Below, one piece after another: positions 18,783 through 28,218 of a DNA stretch of 64,000 bases. The DNA is taken from contig NC_013517.1 in NCBI RefSeq assembly GCF_000024405.1, positions 2,604,001 through 2,668,000 on the forward strand, given 5' to 3'. Position 1 is the stretch's first letter; every line of letters starts with the position of its first letter. The notes under the pieces are model-generated. The model was not told the origin of the DNA, searched no databases, and saw nothing but the letters and a program-made list of their open reading frames with translations. Source of the DNA: Sebaldella termitidis ATCC 33386. GTDB taxonomy: Bacteria; Fusobacteriota; Fusobacteriia; Fusobacteriales; Leptotrichiaceae. A program made the position numbers and the translations under genes.

Positions 18783-19874
18783 TCATTCTTCCTTGAGAAA
18801 AATTCCTGTAATTCCACGGTTTATTCCGTTCAAATCTTTAAATATTTCTATATTTTTATATCCGGTTTCTTTCATTATACTTTCTATGATTTCCGCCTGA
18901 TTATACCCACATTCAAATATGAGCCTTCCGCCGTTTTTCAGATAATCTGAGGCATTTTTGCTTATTTCATAGTAAAAAAACAATCCTTCATTTTCAGCGG
19001 TCAAAGCTTCTTCCGGTTCATGCATTCTTACATCATCACTGAGTGTTTCATATTCTGACTTTGGAATATACGGAGGATTGGAAATTATCATATCAAAGCT
19101 GTGATAATTTACTTCCTGAAATAAATTTGACTTCAAAAACTTTACATTATCAGCTTTTAGCAGTCCTTTGTTTTTATTTGCAATTTCCAGAGCATTATCT
19201 GATATATCTATTCCCAGAATTTTGGAATCCGGTTTTTCTTTCGCAATGGTTATGGAAATTACTCCGCTGCCGGCACCTATGTCCAGAATATTAGGAGCTG
19301 CAGTGTCTTTTAATTCCTGTAATGCTCTTTCCACCACTATTTCAGTTTCATTTCTCGGAATTAATACGCCTTTATTAATATAAAAAGGTCTCCCGTAAAA
19401 TTCCTCTTCATTCAGAAGATATTGCAGCGGTATTTTATCTTTTGCCCTTAGCTTCAGCAGATTCCTTATTTTATTTTTTTTCTCTTCTTCAGGCTGCATA
19501 GTATACTTTGTAAAAAGCATCATTCTGTCAATAGAAAGTACATGGGAAAAAATAAGCTCTACAGTCAGTCTTGCTTCTTCTATCTGATGATTTTCGAGAT
19601 ATTTTATGCTCTGATCCATTAGTGTTTTCATGCTTATATCCTCATTTTTTTCTGAAGTTCCTTCTGAGCTTATTTTATTTTTCAGTAAAGTCCTTATTTC
19701 AGACATTTCATCATCAGTCAGAATTCTGTCAAAATATGCATAAAGCATAATCCTATCCAGATTTAAGACCTGTGATAGGATTAGCTCAGTTTCTATTCTT
19801 GGATTTTCTGCTTTATTGTCTTCAAGATATTTTTTGGATTTCTCCAATATATCAATTAACTTATTCATTCTCAC
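18783..19874 (-). CDS. prmC: Peptide chain release factor N5-glutamine methyltransferase with doubled N-terminal domain
   Basis: Methylates the GGQ glutamine of release factors. Here the protein is 363 aa against about 280 for typical PrmC. The catalytic part is complete: [14 protein letters not shown] (about 195-208) and NPPY (266-269), followed by the YIPKSEY stretch. The extra length is a second copy of the helical PrmC N-domain. Residues 4-67 ([20 protein letters not shown]) and 82-147 ([20 protein letters not shown]) are clearly alignable. It overlaps the end of its substrate gene prfA by 14 bases. The start is GTG at 19874, with AAGG six bases before it; an ATG two codons later is possible but too close to GGTGAG. 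Confidence 0.93.
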   Translation of the reverse strand: MRMNKLIDILEKSKKYLEDNKAENPRIETELILSQVLNLDRIMLYAYFDRILTDDEMSEIRTLLKNKISSEGTSEKNEDISMKTLMDQSIKYLENHQIEEARLTVELIFSHVLSIDRMMLFTKYTMQPEEEKKNKIRNLLKLRAKDKIPLQYLLNEEEFYGRPFYINKGVLIPRNETEIVVERALQELKDTAAPNILDIGAGSGVISITIAKEKPDSKILGIDISDNALEIANKNKGLLKADNVKFLKSNLFQEVNYHSFDMIISNPPYIPKSEYETLSDDVRMHEPEEALTAENEGLFFYYEISKNASDYLKNGGRLIFECGYNQAEIIESIMKETGYKNIEIFKDLNGINRGITGIFLKEE

Positions 19875-20940
19875 CGACTGCCTTCAAAAGTTCCGCCTGT
19901 GCATATGCTGTTAATGCATCTATCAGCTCAACCAGATCCCCGTCCAGAACCTGATCTAATTTATGTAATGTAAGCTTGATTCTGTGATCTGTTACTCTTC
20001 CCTGCGGAAAATTATATGTTCTTATTTTCTCTGATCTGTCACCTGAGCCTACCTGTAATCTTCTTTCGCTTTCTACAGTTTTTCTTTGTTCTTCCACTTC
20101 CATTTCATAAATCTTTGAAGCTAATACCTTCATTGCTCTTTCTCTGTTTTTCAGCTGTGATCTTTCATCCTGTGAAGTTACCACTATACCAGTGGGAATA
20201 TGAGTAATTCTTACTGCTGAATCAGTGGTATTTACGTGCTGACCTCCGGCTCCGCTTGCTCTGTATGTATCTACTTTCAAATCACCGGGATTTATTTCTA
20301 CCTGACTTACATCATCAATTTCCGGAAGTACGGCCACAGTAATAGTCGATGTATGTATTCTTCCTGAAGATTCTGTGTCAGGAACTCTCTGTACTCTGTG
20401 AACGCCGCTCTCATACTTTAGCTTGGAATATGCTCCTTTTCCCTTTATCAGGAATACTATCTCCTTTAGTCCGCCCACTCCTATATCATTTCTGTCTATT
20501 ACTTCCACTTTCCATTTATTTCTTTCTGCATATCGTGAAAACATTCTAAAGACATCGTAAGCAAATAATGCTGCCTCATCTCCTCCTGCTCCGGCTCTTA
20601 TTTCCATAATTACGTTTTTCTCATCATTAGGATCCTGAGGTAACAGAAGTATTTTCAATTCCTCTTCTATATTAGGTATCTCTTCTTCCACATTTTTTAT
20701 TTCTTCCAGAATCATTTCCTTCATTTCGTTGTCTTTTTCATTTTTCAGATCTTCTTTTAATGAAGCCAGTTCTTCTTTTTTATCCTTATAGTATTTATAC
20801 TTTTCCACCACATCATTTATACTGTTTAGTGCTTTGTTATATTCCATTATTTTTTTAGGATCGCTTGTTACCACAGGATCCATTAATAACTGCGTAAGTT
20901 CCTCGTGTTTTTTTACTACATCATCTAATTTCTGAAACAT
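19861..20940 (-). CDS. prfA: Peptide chain release factor 1
   Basis: Terminates translation at UAA and UAG. It is 359 aa from the ATG at 20940, which has AAGGAGCAGGTA before it and gives the usual [11 protein letters not shown] start. The GGQ loop is intact in [18 protein letters not shown], and the codon-recognition region has the [15 protein letters not shown] stretch typical of RF1. It is coupled to prmC, whose product modifies it. Confidence 0.96.
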   Translation of the reverse strand: MFQKLDDVVKKHEELTQLLMDPVVTSDPKKIMEYNKALNSINDVVEKYKYYKDKKEELASLKEDLKNEKDNEMKEMILEEIKNVEEEIPNIEEELKILLLPQDPNDEKNVIMEIRAGAGGDEAALFAYDVFRMFSRYAERNKWKVEVIDRNDIGVGGLKEIVFLIKGKGAYSKLKYESGVHRVQRVPDTESSGRIHTSTITVAVLPEIDDVSQVEINPGDLKVDTYRASGAGGQHVNTTDSAVRITHIPTGIVVTSQDERSQLKNRERAMKVLASKIYEMEVEEQRKTVESERRLQVGSGDRSEKIRTYNFPQGRVTDHRIKLTLHKLDQVLDGDLVELIDALTAYAQAELLKAVGENE

Positions 20941-21052
20941 TACCTGCTCCTTCATTTTCATTATTTTTAACCTAAAAATTATATCATAAATCAGGCATTT
21001 TTACAAATAAACAATTAGCTTGCTGCCGTGTGTTACACTAACTGCAAAATAT

Positions 21053-21418
21053 TTATTTTATCTCTCTGAAATATTCTCTTGCTGATTTCTTCACATACAG
21101 CAAAACTGTAAATAATAACGGTATAAATGAAGACTGAAGTCCGCAGACGATACCTGCCACTATTATATTTCCCGCAAGAGTTGTAATGGTTCCTATAAGA
21201 TACAGTATTCTGCTGTATTTATTTCCTCTTATCAATAATACAGAGGCTGTAATCATGATTATCATGGAAATTAAAATTAATGCATAAACCATATAACCCC
21301 CGTTTATTTCCCCGGTATTTTCTTCGCTGAAGCCGCCGACCAGACCTATAAATATACTCATTCCCAGCTGTAAAAGCGTTATTGCTCCTACTATCTTTGT
21401 TATTACAGGTTTCTCCAT
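21053..21418 (-). CDS. Small membrane protein of unknown function
   Basis: A 121-aa protein with four predicted transmembrane helices (IVGAITLLQLGMSIFIGLVG, GYMVYALILISMIIMITASV, ILYLIGTITTLAGNIIVAGI, SFIPLLFTVLLYVK) and a basic tail. A loop with SEENTGEING separates helices 1 and 2. The architecture resembles the protein at 60103, but sequence similarity is weak. It is preceded by AAAGGAGATAAAAATG. Confidence 0.6.
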   Translation of the reverse strand: MEKPVITKIVGAITLLQLGMSIFIGLVGGFSEENTGEINGGYMVYALILISMIIMITASVLLIRGNKYSRILYLIGTITTLAGNIIVAGIVCGLQSSFIPLLFTVLLYVKKSAREYFREIK

Positions 21419-21698
21419 TTTTATCTCCTTTATATATATTTGCTTAAAAAATTTATTTTATTATAATTTAAACAGTGCAGTGTCCAGTTTATAGCTAATA
21501 AAACTGACAATACTTAATTAGTTTATTATATCATAAATTTTCAATTTCTTTATTATAAAAATATTACTGCTTTATTTCACTTGACTTTCCTGATATAATA
21601 AATTTAAAAATATCAGATATTTATTGATGATACTATGTTTTATTTCTATTGATTCTATATTTGACTTTTATCATATTTAAGAAAGGAAAAATTAATTT

Positions 21699-22787
21699 AT
21701 GGGATATTCAATATCTTATACTGCATCAGGAGATAAGATAAATTTTATTGATCTAAAGGAAAAAATCACCGATAAAGAGCTTGATGAAATCATACAGATG
21801 GGCGTTTTTGACAGAATCCAGACTAATGACATACCTTCCCGTGAGACACTTATAGCTCTGAATGATAATTATTTTTCCAGATTTCCAGAAACTGGCTTTC
21901 GCTTGTATAGCTACAGTAAAAAAAGTCTGGATTTATCCTTCCTGAAATATTTGTCAAACCTTGAAAAGCTTAGTATTGATTATACAGAAAATACAGATAA
22001 TATTTCCTCGTTAAGCTATCTGAAAAATTTAAAAAGTCTGCGCCTAAATATTTATTTACTGGATAATTTTAGTTTTATAACAGAGCTTTCTGACAAGCTG
22101 GAGCAGTTTTCGCTGGAAACAAAGAAAAATTCTTTTGATATTTCCTTATTAAACAGATTTAAACAATTAAAAATTTTATATCTTTCCGGCTGTAAAAAAA
22201 ATATTGAGTCTGTCGAAAATCTTCCTTTGCTTGAAAGCCTCCTGCTAAAAGGCATCACGCTCAAAAGCGCGGCATTCCTGAATAATATCAAAGCTCTGAA
22301 ATCCTTGAAAATTCATTGGGGTAATACCGAAAATTTTTCAGACTTATATGGCAATACAAGTATCAACGCACTGCAAATATTCAGGATTACTAAATTTACA
22401 GATATAAAACTGCTTGCTAATCTGCCAAATCTCATTGCTGCAGAGCTTTCCTGCCTGAGACATATTGATCATATACCTGATCTTTCGGCACATGGTAACT
22501 TAAAGCATATTTTATTTGACGACATGAAATCTCTTAATGATCTTTCCCAGCTTGAATATGTAAAAAATCTGGAAAGCGTTTCTTTTTCCTGCTGTCCGTC
22601 TAAGTTTGAACCGGAAGATATTCTGCCGGTCTTGAGAAATAAATCAATAAAACAATGCAGCTTCTATACACGCAGTGCTAAAAAAAATAAACTGATCAGC
22701 GAATATATCAAGGAATATAAAAAATCTGACAGCAGTAATTTTATGACTGTAAGAAATTTTCTTTATTCTAATTGTAAAGAGTTCTAA
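21699..22787 (+). CDS. Leucine-rich-repeat-like cytoplasmic protein
   Basis: A 362-aa protein with no signal peptide. After about 70 residues of unknown fold it contains leucine-rich-repeat units of about 22-25 residues (LKYLSNLEKLSIDY, LSYLKNLKSLRLNI, FNNIKALKSLKIHW-like, LEYVKNLESVSFSC) to about residue 310. Such repeats usually bind proteins, and no partner is evident. AAGAAAGGAAAAA precedes the ATG. It is a single gene on the strand opposite its neighbours, convergent with the ABC transporter operon and closed by a hairpin at 22809. Confidence 0.75.
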   Translation: MGYSISYTASGDKINFIDLKEKITDKELDEIIQMGVFDRIQTNDIPSRETLIALNDNYFSRFPETGFRLYSYSKKSLDLSFLKYLSNLEKLSIDYTENTDNISSLSYLKNLKSLRLNIYLLDNFSFITELSDKLEQFSLETKKNSFDISLLNRFKQLKILYLSGCKKNIESVENLPLLESLLLKGITLKSAAFLNNIKALKSLKIHWGNTENFSDLYGNTSINALQIFRITKFTDIKLLANLPNLIAAELSCLRHIDHIPDLSAHGNLKHILFDDMKSLNDLSQLEYVKNLESVSFSCCPSKFEPEDILPVLRNKSIKQCSFYTRSAKKNKLISEYIKEYKKSDSSNFMTVRNFLYSNCKEF

Positions 22788-22808
22788 AAACTTTTATAAA
22801 TTATAAAA

Positions 22809-22831
22809 AGCCCTAAAAAATTTTTAGGGCT
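22809..22831. terminator. Bidirectional terminator
   Basis: An 11-bp stem AGCCCTAAAAA / TTTTTAGGGCT with a single-base loop between two converging genes (stops at 22787 and 22850). T-rich flanks on both strands suit termination in either direction. Confidence 0.8.
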
Positions 22832-22849
22832 CTTCTTATCTAAAAAAAA

Positions 22850-23629
22850 CTATTTCAAATTATATTTTTTTAGTAATTCGTCATATTTTCCGTTTTCTTT
22901 TAATTTTATTATAGTTTCATTTACCTGCTTAATTAATTCAGGATTTTTCCCTTTATCAAAAGCTATAGCTGTTCCGCCGTTATCTGTCATATCTTTTGTA
23001 GCAAAAATCTCCAATTCAGGATTTTCACTTACATAAGCACTTGCTACTACGTCTTCAAGAACAAGGGCATCAAGATTCTTATTTTTTAATTCAAGGATTA
23101 ATGATGTAATAGCCTCGTTAACAACTGTTTTTTCACTTATTTTCTTAGCTTCCTGTTCCTGAATAGTCCCCAGCTGTGCTCCGAGTCTTTTATCTTTCAT
23201 GTCATCAATGCTGTTTAATGATGTATCACCTTTTAATCTCACATATGCAAATTTTGAGATATAATATTCATCACTAAAATCCACAGCTGCTTTTCTTTCC
23301 TCAGTAACGCTCATACCTGCTATTATTGCATCTATCTCGTTATTTTTTAATGCAGGAATAAGTCCGTCAAATGCCATTGTTTTCCATTCGATTTTATAAC
23401 CAAGCTCTTCACCGATCATATTCATAAGGTCTATATCAAAACCTTCTGTCTTCCCGCCTTCACCTACATATTCAAACGGCTTAAATTCCGGATTAGTACC
23501 TACACGCAGTACCTTTTCCTGTCCTTCTGCCGGTTTTTCTCCGCCGTCTGCAGCAGCCGTCTCATTCTTTGAACCGCAGCTTAATACAAATAAAAGCATA
23601 AGACTTAATAAAAATAATGTTTTTTTCAT
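22850..23629 (-). CDS. Amino-acid ABC transporter, substrate-binding lipoprotein
   Basis: A 259-aa member of bacterial solute-binding family 3 (polar amino acids). The lipobox LLFVLSC is followed by an acidic linker (ETAAADGGEKPAEGQ). The binding domain opens LRVGTNPEFKPFEYVGEGGK and carries the family motif GFDIDLMNMIGEELGY, then AIIAGMSVTEERKAAVDFSD. It is the last gene of a permease-ATPase-binding protein operon. The exact amino acid (arginine, glutamine, cystine and others) cannot be told from these motifs. Confidence 0.92.
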   Translation of the reverse strand: MKKTLFLLSLMLLFVLSCGSKNETAAADGGEKPAEGQEKVLRVGTNPEFKPFEYVGEGGKTEGFDIDLMNMIGEELGYKIEWKTMAFDGLIPALKNNEIDAIIAGMSVTEERKAAVDFSDEYYISKFAYVRLKGDTSLNSIDDMKDKRLGAQLGTIQEQEAKKISEKTVVNEAITSLILELKNKNLDALVLEDVVASAYVSENPELEIFATKDMTDNGGTAIAFDKGKNPELIKQVNETIIKLKENGKYDELLKKYNLK

Positions 23630-23664
23630 TTGTTTCTCCTCTCAAAATTTTATATTATATTTTT

Positions 23665-24393
23665 TTAATGATTTAATACTTTGTTCAAAAATTCTTTTGT
23701 TCTTTCATGCCCTGGATTTGTAAATATTTTTTCTGGATCCTCGTCTTCTACGATTCTTCCTTCATCCATAAATATTACTCTTTTTGCCACATTTCTGGCA
23801 AATCCCATCTCATGTGTTACCAAAAGCATTGTCATTCCTTCATGAGCAAGTTTTTTTATTACATCCAGAACCTCTCCTATCATCTCGGGATCCAGTGCAG
23901 ATGTCGGCTCATCAAATAATATTACTTCCGGATTCATAGCAAGTGCCCTTGCTATTGCCACCCTTTGTTTCTGTCCTCCTGACAGCGTATTTGGATAAAC
24001 ATCCTTTTTCTCCTCAAGCCCTACTTTTCTTAGAAGATCAATTGCCGTTTTCTCAGCTTCAGCTTTTGACATTTTTTTCAGTTTTACAGGTGCCATAGTA
24101 AGATTCTGCAATACCGTTTTATGAGGAAAAAGATTAAAATGCTGAAAAACCATTCCTACTTTCTGTCTTATTTTATTTACATTTGTTTTTGAAGAAAGTA
24201 TATTTTCTCCTTCAATCAGTATTTCACCCTTACTTGGTGTTTCCAGGAGATTTATGCATCTTAGAAGAGTAGATTTCCCGCTTCCGCTGGGACCTATAAT
24301 GGCCACTACCTCTCCTTTATTTATTGTTTTATTTATATCCTTCAATACTTCCAGATTTCCAAAATTTTTATACAAACCTTTTACTTCTATCAT
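23665..24393 (-). CDS. Amino-acid ABC transporter, ATP-binding protein (GlnQ/HisP type)
   Basis: A 242-aa ATPase that energises the transporter. Visible motifs are Walker [11 protein letters not shown]-loop [14 protein letters not shown], signature [15 protein letters not shown], Walker [15 protein letters not shown], and H-loop LLVTHEMGF. The ATG at 24393 is chosen (GGAAG nine bases before) and overlaps the permease stop as ATGA, so the two are coupled. Confidence 0.95.
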   Translation of the reverse strand: MIEVKGLYKNFGNLEVLKDINKTINKGEVVAIIGPSGSGKSTLLRCINLLETPSKGEILIEGENILSSKTNVNKIRQKVGMVFQHFNLFPHKTVLQNLTMAPVKLKKMSKAEAEKTAIDLLRKVGLEEKKDVYPNTLSGGQKQRVAIARALAMNPEVILFDEPTSALDPEMIGEVLDVIKKLAHEGMTMLLVTHEMGFARNVAKRVIFMDEGRIVEDEDPEKIFTNPGHERTKEFLNKVLNH

Positions 24394-25109
24394 TTTTTCA
24401 ACTTCCTTTCCAGAGTCCCTGCAAAAATTGAAAATAATTTTACACATATGTAATATATTATTCCTGCGAGAATATACGGTTCAGGTTTATAATATTTACT
24501 CTGCAGAGCCTTACTTGCAAAAGTCAGATCATACATATTTATAAGTACCAGTCCTACCACTGATGTTTCCTTAAATAAAGCTATAAATTCGTTTATTAAT
24601 GCCGGAAGTATATTCCTTACTGCCTGCGGGATTATTATCTCAAACATCGACATGGAATAAGGCATGCCCAAAGCTCTTGCAGCTTCCATCTGTCCCTTGT
24701 CCAGACTCTCTATTCCTGATCTGATTATCTCCGAAACATATGCCGAGCTGTTTATACCAAAACCTATTACTGCAATCAAAAATTTTGACTGAACAACTCC
24801 GCTCAAAATAAAATAAGCAAATATCAAAAGCTGGATTGTTACTGGTATTCCACGCAGTATATCCACATATTCTTCTATAATCGTATCAACAACAGGATTA
24901 TTCAGATACCTCAAAAATGCAAGCAGAGTTCCCAGTACTACTCCGAGAAGTACCCCGCAAAAAGTTATCTGTACAGTTACCCATAATCCCTGAAGCAAAA
25001 AGATGCAGTCGCTTTTTTTCAGGAAGCTCAAATCAATTGTTCTAAATATCAATACTAATAATATTATAAATATCAGCATTTTTATCAAAATTCTGGTTTT
25101 ACCAGTCAT
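24390..25109 (-). CDS. Amino-acid ABC transporter permease (HisM/GlnP type)
   Basis: A 239-aa inner-membrane permease with about five helices. The coupling EAA loop ([20 protein letters not shown], then [18 protein letters not shown]) touches the ATPase. It is the first gene of the operon, read from a promoter and an attenuated leader upstream (25110-25297), with AGGAGAGG as ribosome site. One permease gene is present, so a homodimer is likely. Confidence 0.93.
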   Translation of the reverse strand: MTGKTRILIKMLIFIILLVLIFRTIDLSFLKKSDCIFLLQGLWVTVQITFCGVLLGVVLGTLLAFLRYLNNPVVDTIIEEYVDILRGIPVTIQLLIFAYFILSGVVQSKFLIAVIGFGINSSAYVSEIIRSGIESLDKGQMEAARALGMPYSMSMFEIIIPQAVRNILPALINEFIALFKETSVVGLVLINMYDLTFASKALQSKYYKPEPYILAGIIYYICVKLFSIFAGTLERKLKK

Positions 25110-25136
25110 GTGCTACCCTCTCCTATATATAATTTT

Positions 25137-25163
25137 ATAAAAAAAGACTGATTTAACCAGTCT
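25137..25163 (-). terminator. Leader terminator (attenuator) before the ABC transporter operon
   Basis: On the minus strand AGACTG pairs with CAGTCT around a seven-base loop (25163-25145), followed by a run of seven T. It ends about 30 bp before the permease start, so it would stop transcription before the genes unless countered. Confidence 0.7.
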
Positions 25164-25165
25164 CA

Positions 25166-25262
25166 ATGAGTAAACTAAACTTAGTTTACAATATGCTCAT
25201 AGGAATTTTCCCGAAAAAAAATACCTAATCTTGGATACTGGCAAAAGCCTTTTACTTTTATT
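25166..25262 (-). promoter_or_regulatory. Candidate cis-regulatory RNA leader
   Basis: About 95 nt between the probable start site and the attenuator. It includes GTAAACT / AGTTTAC inside an outer pair ATGAG (25200-25196) / CTCAT (25170-25166), abutting the terminator, and a small GGC-TTTT-GCC hairpin further upstream. No known riboswitch consensus (lysine, glycine, SAM, T-box, glutamine) is recognisable. A regulatory role is inferred from the position before the terminator. Confidence 0.45.
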
Positions 25263-25267
25263 CCATA

Positions 25268-25297
25268 AATATAACATATTGTTATCTATCTTGTCAA
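25268..25297 (-). promoter_or_regulatory. Promoter of the ABC transporter operon
   Basis: TTGACA (25297-25292), then 17 or 18 bp to TTATAT or TATATT (25274-25268). It places the start near 25262, giving a leader of about 150 nt. Confidence 0.65.
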
Positions 25298-25410
25298 TAA
25301 ATAAGTCGAATGATATATATTTTGAATATTTCCAGAATTTTTCTATATGTATTATCCGAAAATCTGTCAATTACTGTAATTCTGCAAAAATAACGACTTA
25401 TTTTTATACA

Positions 25411-25453
25411 AAAAAATACTTTTTCAGTATGGAATATTTTCCGTGAAAAAGTA
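25411..25453 (-). terminator. Terminator of the lipase-like gene
   Basis: A 10-bp stem TACTTTTTCA / TGAAAAAGTA (25417-25426 with 25444-25453) plus an inner GGAA/TTCC pair, followed on the minus strand by TTTTTT. It lies 19 bp past the stop at 25472. Confidence 0.8.
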
Positions 25454-25471
25454 CTTTCAGTATTTATATTA

Positions 25472-26215
25472 TTAATTTTTCAGATAATTTTCTATTTCAT
25501 TAAATGTTCTTTCATCTTTAAGTATTGATGTATGAGATGCTTTGTCTACGACTTTGTAAGCACATGAATCCAGCTTTGAACCGTCAAGCGGTACCATTCC
25601 GTCATCCTTTCCCGGTATTATGACAGAATACAGCGGATTATTTGATTTATTTCCAATCAATACATAGCATGAATAATCAGGATTCCCCAGTTTATTCACA
25701 AAACTGTCTTCTTTTATACTGAACTGAAGAACTGCCTCTCCCAGCGGATCTTTCAGCATCTTTGATATAAAATGATCTGCAAGTGCACTTCCATGACTCG
25801 GCGGCGAAATAAATACCACTTTCCCGAGATTATCCATATTATTATTTTTCAAATAATATCTTAATATTCCACTTCCCATGGAGTGTACCACGAAATGAAC
25901 CTTTTTATCATTATCCAGCCCGTCTATAACAGGTTTTATATATTTTTCCGATATCATTTCCACACTGTCACTGTTTGTCGGGTATTGTATACTTATTATG
26001 TTATAATTTTTATTTCCAAGCATTTCTGCTATCGGCTTCATATCCTTTTCTGTTCCGTATATTCCGTGAAACAGTACTATATACTCCATATTTTCTGTTT
26101 CATCATATTTGTTTATCTTATAATCATGATGCAAAGCAGTCTTTAAGACCGCACATCCCGTAAACGTTAATATAATCCCTGCTAAAAGACATAAATACAA
26201 ACTTCTCTTCTTCAT
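25472..26215 (-). CDS. Lipase-like alpha/beta hydrolase, lipoprotein
   Basis: A 247-aa predicted lipoprotein (signal ending LTFTGC). The core is an alpha/beta hydrolase: IVLFHGIYGTEKDMKPIAEM carries the oxyanion region, the nucleophile elbow is VHSMGSG, and likely partners are Asp in GKDDGMVPLDGS and His in DKASHTSILKD. The layout matches the PGAP1-like/triacylglycerol lipase group, acting on esters or lipids in the cell envelope. The substrate is unknown. It stands alone between a terminator and the DUF1385 operon. Confidence 0.85.
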   Translation of the reverse strand: MKKRSLYLCLLAGIILTFTGCAVLKTALHHDYKINKYDETENMEYIVLFHGIYGTEKDMKPIAEMLGNKNYNIISIQYPTNSDSVEMISEKYIKPVIDGLDNDKKVHFVVHSMGSGILRYYLKNNNMDNLGKVVFISPPSHGSALADHFISKMLKDPLGEAVLQFSIKEDSFVNKLGNPDYSCYVLIGNKSNNPLYSVIIPGKDDGMVPLDGSKLDSCAYKVVDKASHTSILKDERTFNEIENYLKN

Positions 26216-26242
26216 ATGTTCTCCTCAATACTGCGGACGGAT

Positions 26243-27148
26243 TTAATTTTCCACTTCCACAGCATTAGTTACTTCCTGGCCTAAAGCTACCTTCAAAGCC
26301 ACAAGTGCTACCTCAAGCTGACTTTCATCAGGTTCTTTTGTAGTAATTTTCTGCAGAAGAAGCCCGGGTCCTGCTATCATTTTTCCGATTATATTATTCA
26401 GATGATAGCTTGTCCATCTTTGAATCTCAAATGAAATTCCGGCTACTACCGGCACAAAAGGGATTCTTGTAAATATTTTATAAACAATCAGAAGAAATTT
26501 ATTATCCGGTACAGGAAATATAAAATCTACAATTGAAAATACAAGTATACTTATAAACATAACTAAAAGCAGAAAACTTGTACCGCATCTGGGATGAAAT
26601 CTTGTGCATGTCTTAGCATTTTCCACTTCCAGAGCTTTCTCCATTTCATAATTATAGATTGATTTATGCTCGGCTCCGTGATATTCAAAAACTCTTCTTA
26701 CATCCTTAAAGAATGAAATTCCCCAGATATATCCGAGAAACATTATCAGTCTTATCGCAGCCTCTATAATATTAGCCATTAATTTGTTATCTTTAAATAC
26801 AAGTCCGCCTACAAGTGACGGAATAACCATAAATACTCCTATTCCTATAATAAGAGACATAGAAACTGTTCCCATTACCTCTTTGTCACTTAGCTGCTCT
26901 TCTTCTTCCCCAGCCTGATTTGAAGCAAAAATAAGTTCTTTTGTCCCTATAACCATTGCGTCAAATAATGCCAGAACACCTCTTATAAAAGGCATTTTAA
27001 ACCATTTATTCTTTTTTTCGTCAAGTGTTTTTTTTCTGTATACTATTGTTCCGTCTTTTCTTCTTACAGCGGTTGCTATTGCTTTAGGCCCTCTCATCAT
27101 AACTCCTTCTATTACTGCCTGCCCGCCGACTACTACTTTATTATCCAC
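26243..27148 (-). CDS. DUF1385 membrane protein (YqhQ family)
   Basis: A 301-aa integral membrane protein of the DUF1385 family. The conserved opening VVGGQAVIEGVMMRGP, the FIRGVLALFDAMVIGTKEL block, and the central HGAEHKSIYNYE and CTRFHPRCGTSFLLLVM with His/Cys residues are all present. The family has no assigned reaction. The HxxxH and CTRFHPRC residues could bind metal, which is inference. The gene is 14 bp downstream of disA and likely cotranscribed with it. Confidence 0.9.
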   Translation of the reverse strand: MDNKVVVGGQAVIEGVMMRGPKAIATAVRRKDGTIVYRKKTLDEKKNKWFKMPFIRGVLALFDAMVIGTKELIFASNQAGEEEEQLSDKEVMGTVSMSLIIGIGVFMVIPSLVGGLVFKDNKLMANIIEAAIRLIMFLGYIWGISFFKDVRRVFEYHGAEHKSIYNYEMEKALEVENAKTCTRFHPRCGTSFLLLVMFISILVFSIVDFIFPVPDNKFLLIVYKIFTRIPFVPVVAGISFEIQRWTSYHLNNIIGKMIAGPGLLLQKITTKEPDESQLEVALVALKVALGQEVTNAVEVEN

Positions 27149-27162
27149 TTTTTCCTCCTAAA

Positions 27163-28218
27163 CTATCTTTCCATTATTAGTGTATTTCTCAGTCTCTTTA
27201 GTCCTCTTACAATGGAACTTGCCTTGAATTTGCTTATTCCTTTTATTTTTGCTATATCTTCCGATGTTGCATCCAGAATCTCCGGCAAATCATTAAAAGC
27301 CTTTATTAATAATTCTATATCTTTTTTAGTTATTCTCTTAATTTCACTTAGTATTCTGTACCCTCTTGGTGTTATTCTCTTGTCAAAATTGCTGTATGCC
27401 TTTCCGAATCCCATTATATGGGCAATTTTCCCAAGTTCCAGCAATTCTTCCTTATTTAGCTTTCTGATATCGCTGAATATTTTATCCACAGTCTCTTCAC
27501 TGTTATTATAATCTCTTATAAGATCATAAAGATCTTCCTTGATCCCCTGCATAAGCTCCTCATACTGGAGTACTATCAGACGTCCTTCACTTCCAAGCTC
27601 CAGTATATACTCATCCAGCTCGTCGGTTATTCTATATAAAAGACCGTATTTTTTTATTCCCTCCACCACTTCGTTAACAGTAACCATATTGTCAAATTCA
27701 AGTATTGTAAGATTAGTTAAATGATGGTGTATTGCTGTCGCATATTTTTCAAGAGCCATCAATGCCTGACTTGTTTTTGCCAGTATATCCTTCATATCCA
27801 GAATCTCATACCTAAAGCTTCCCTTATATATAGTTATTTTATTTCTTCTTTCAGATACCGCCAGCACAAGATTACCCGTCTGCTTTGCTACTCTGTCCGC
27901 TGTTCTGTGTCTTGTTCCGCTTTCATCTGTATGTATGGTAGCCTTTGGCTGAAGCTGAATATTGGCATACGAAATTTTTCTCAGGTTTTCGGATACCATT
28001 AATGCTCCGTCCATTTTAGAAAGTTCATATAATTTTTGGGGAGTAAAATCTACATTTAAATTAAATCCTCCGTCTATCATATATTTCAGACTTTCTTCGT
28101 CTCCTATTACTATCAGCGCTCCCAATCCTGCTTCCTGTATTCTGCCTAAAGCGTCTCTTAATAATGTCCCAGGTGCGACTAAGGAAAATATTCCGGTCAA
28201 TATTTCTTTTCTTGTCAT
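27163..28218 (-). CDS. disA: DNA integrity scanning diadenylate cyclase
   Basis: Makes cyclic di-AMP from two ATP and scans DNA for branched structures. It is 351 aa, the usual length. The DAC domain has MDGALMVSENLRK with DGA at 70-72 and GTRHRTADR with RHR at 103-105, both intact. A linker and a C-terminal helix-hairpin-helix region (IAKIKGISKFKASSIVRGLK) follow. It overlaps the radA stop by one base, the classic radA-disA pairing. Confidence 0.96.
   Translation of the reverse strand: MTRKEILTGIFSLVAPGTLLRDALGRIQEAGLGALIVIGDEESLKYMIDGGFNLNVDFTPQKLYELSKMDGALMVSENLRKISYANIQLQPKATIHTDESGTRHRTADRVAKQTGNLVLAVSERRNKITIYKGSFRYEILDMKDILAKTSQALMALEKYATAIHHHLTNLTILEFDNMVTVNEVVEGIKKYGLLYRITDELDEYILELGSEGRLIVLQYEELMQGIKEDLYDLIRDYNNSEETVDKIFSDIRKLNKEELLELGKIAHIMGFGKAYSNFDKRITPRGYRILSEIKRITKKDIELLIKAFNDLPEILDATSEDIAKIKGISKFKASSIVRGLKRLRNTLIMER

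Noticed and set aside
25110-25130. GGGTAGCAC before the permease start, similar to a T-box core
   Set aside because: It lies after the terminator and next to the start codon, overlapping the ribosome site, where an antiterminator cannot be; the rest of a T-box is missing.
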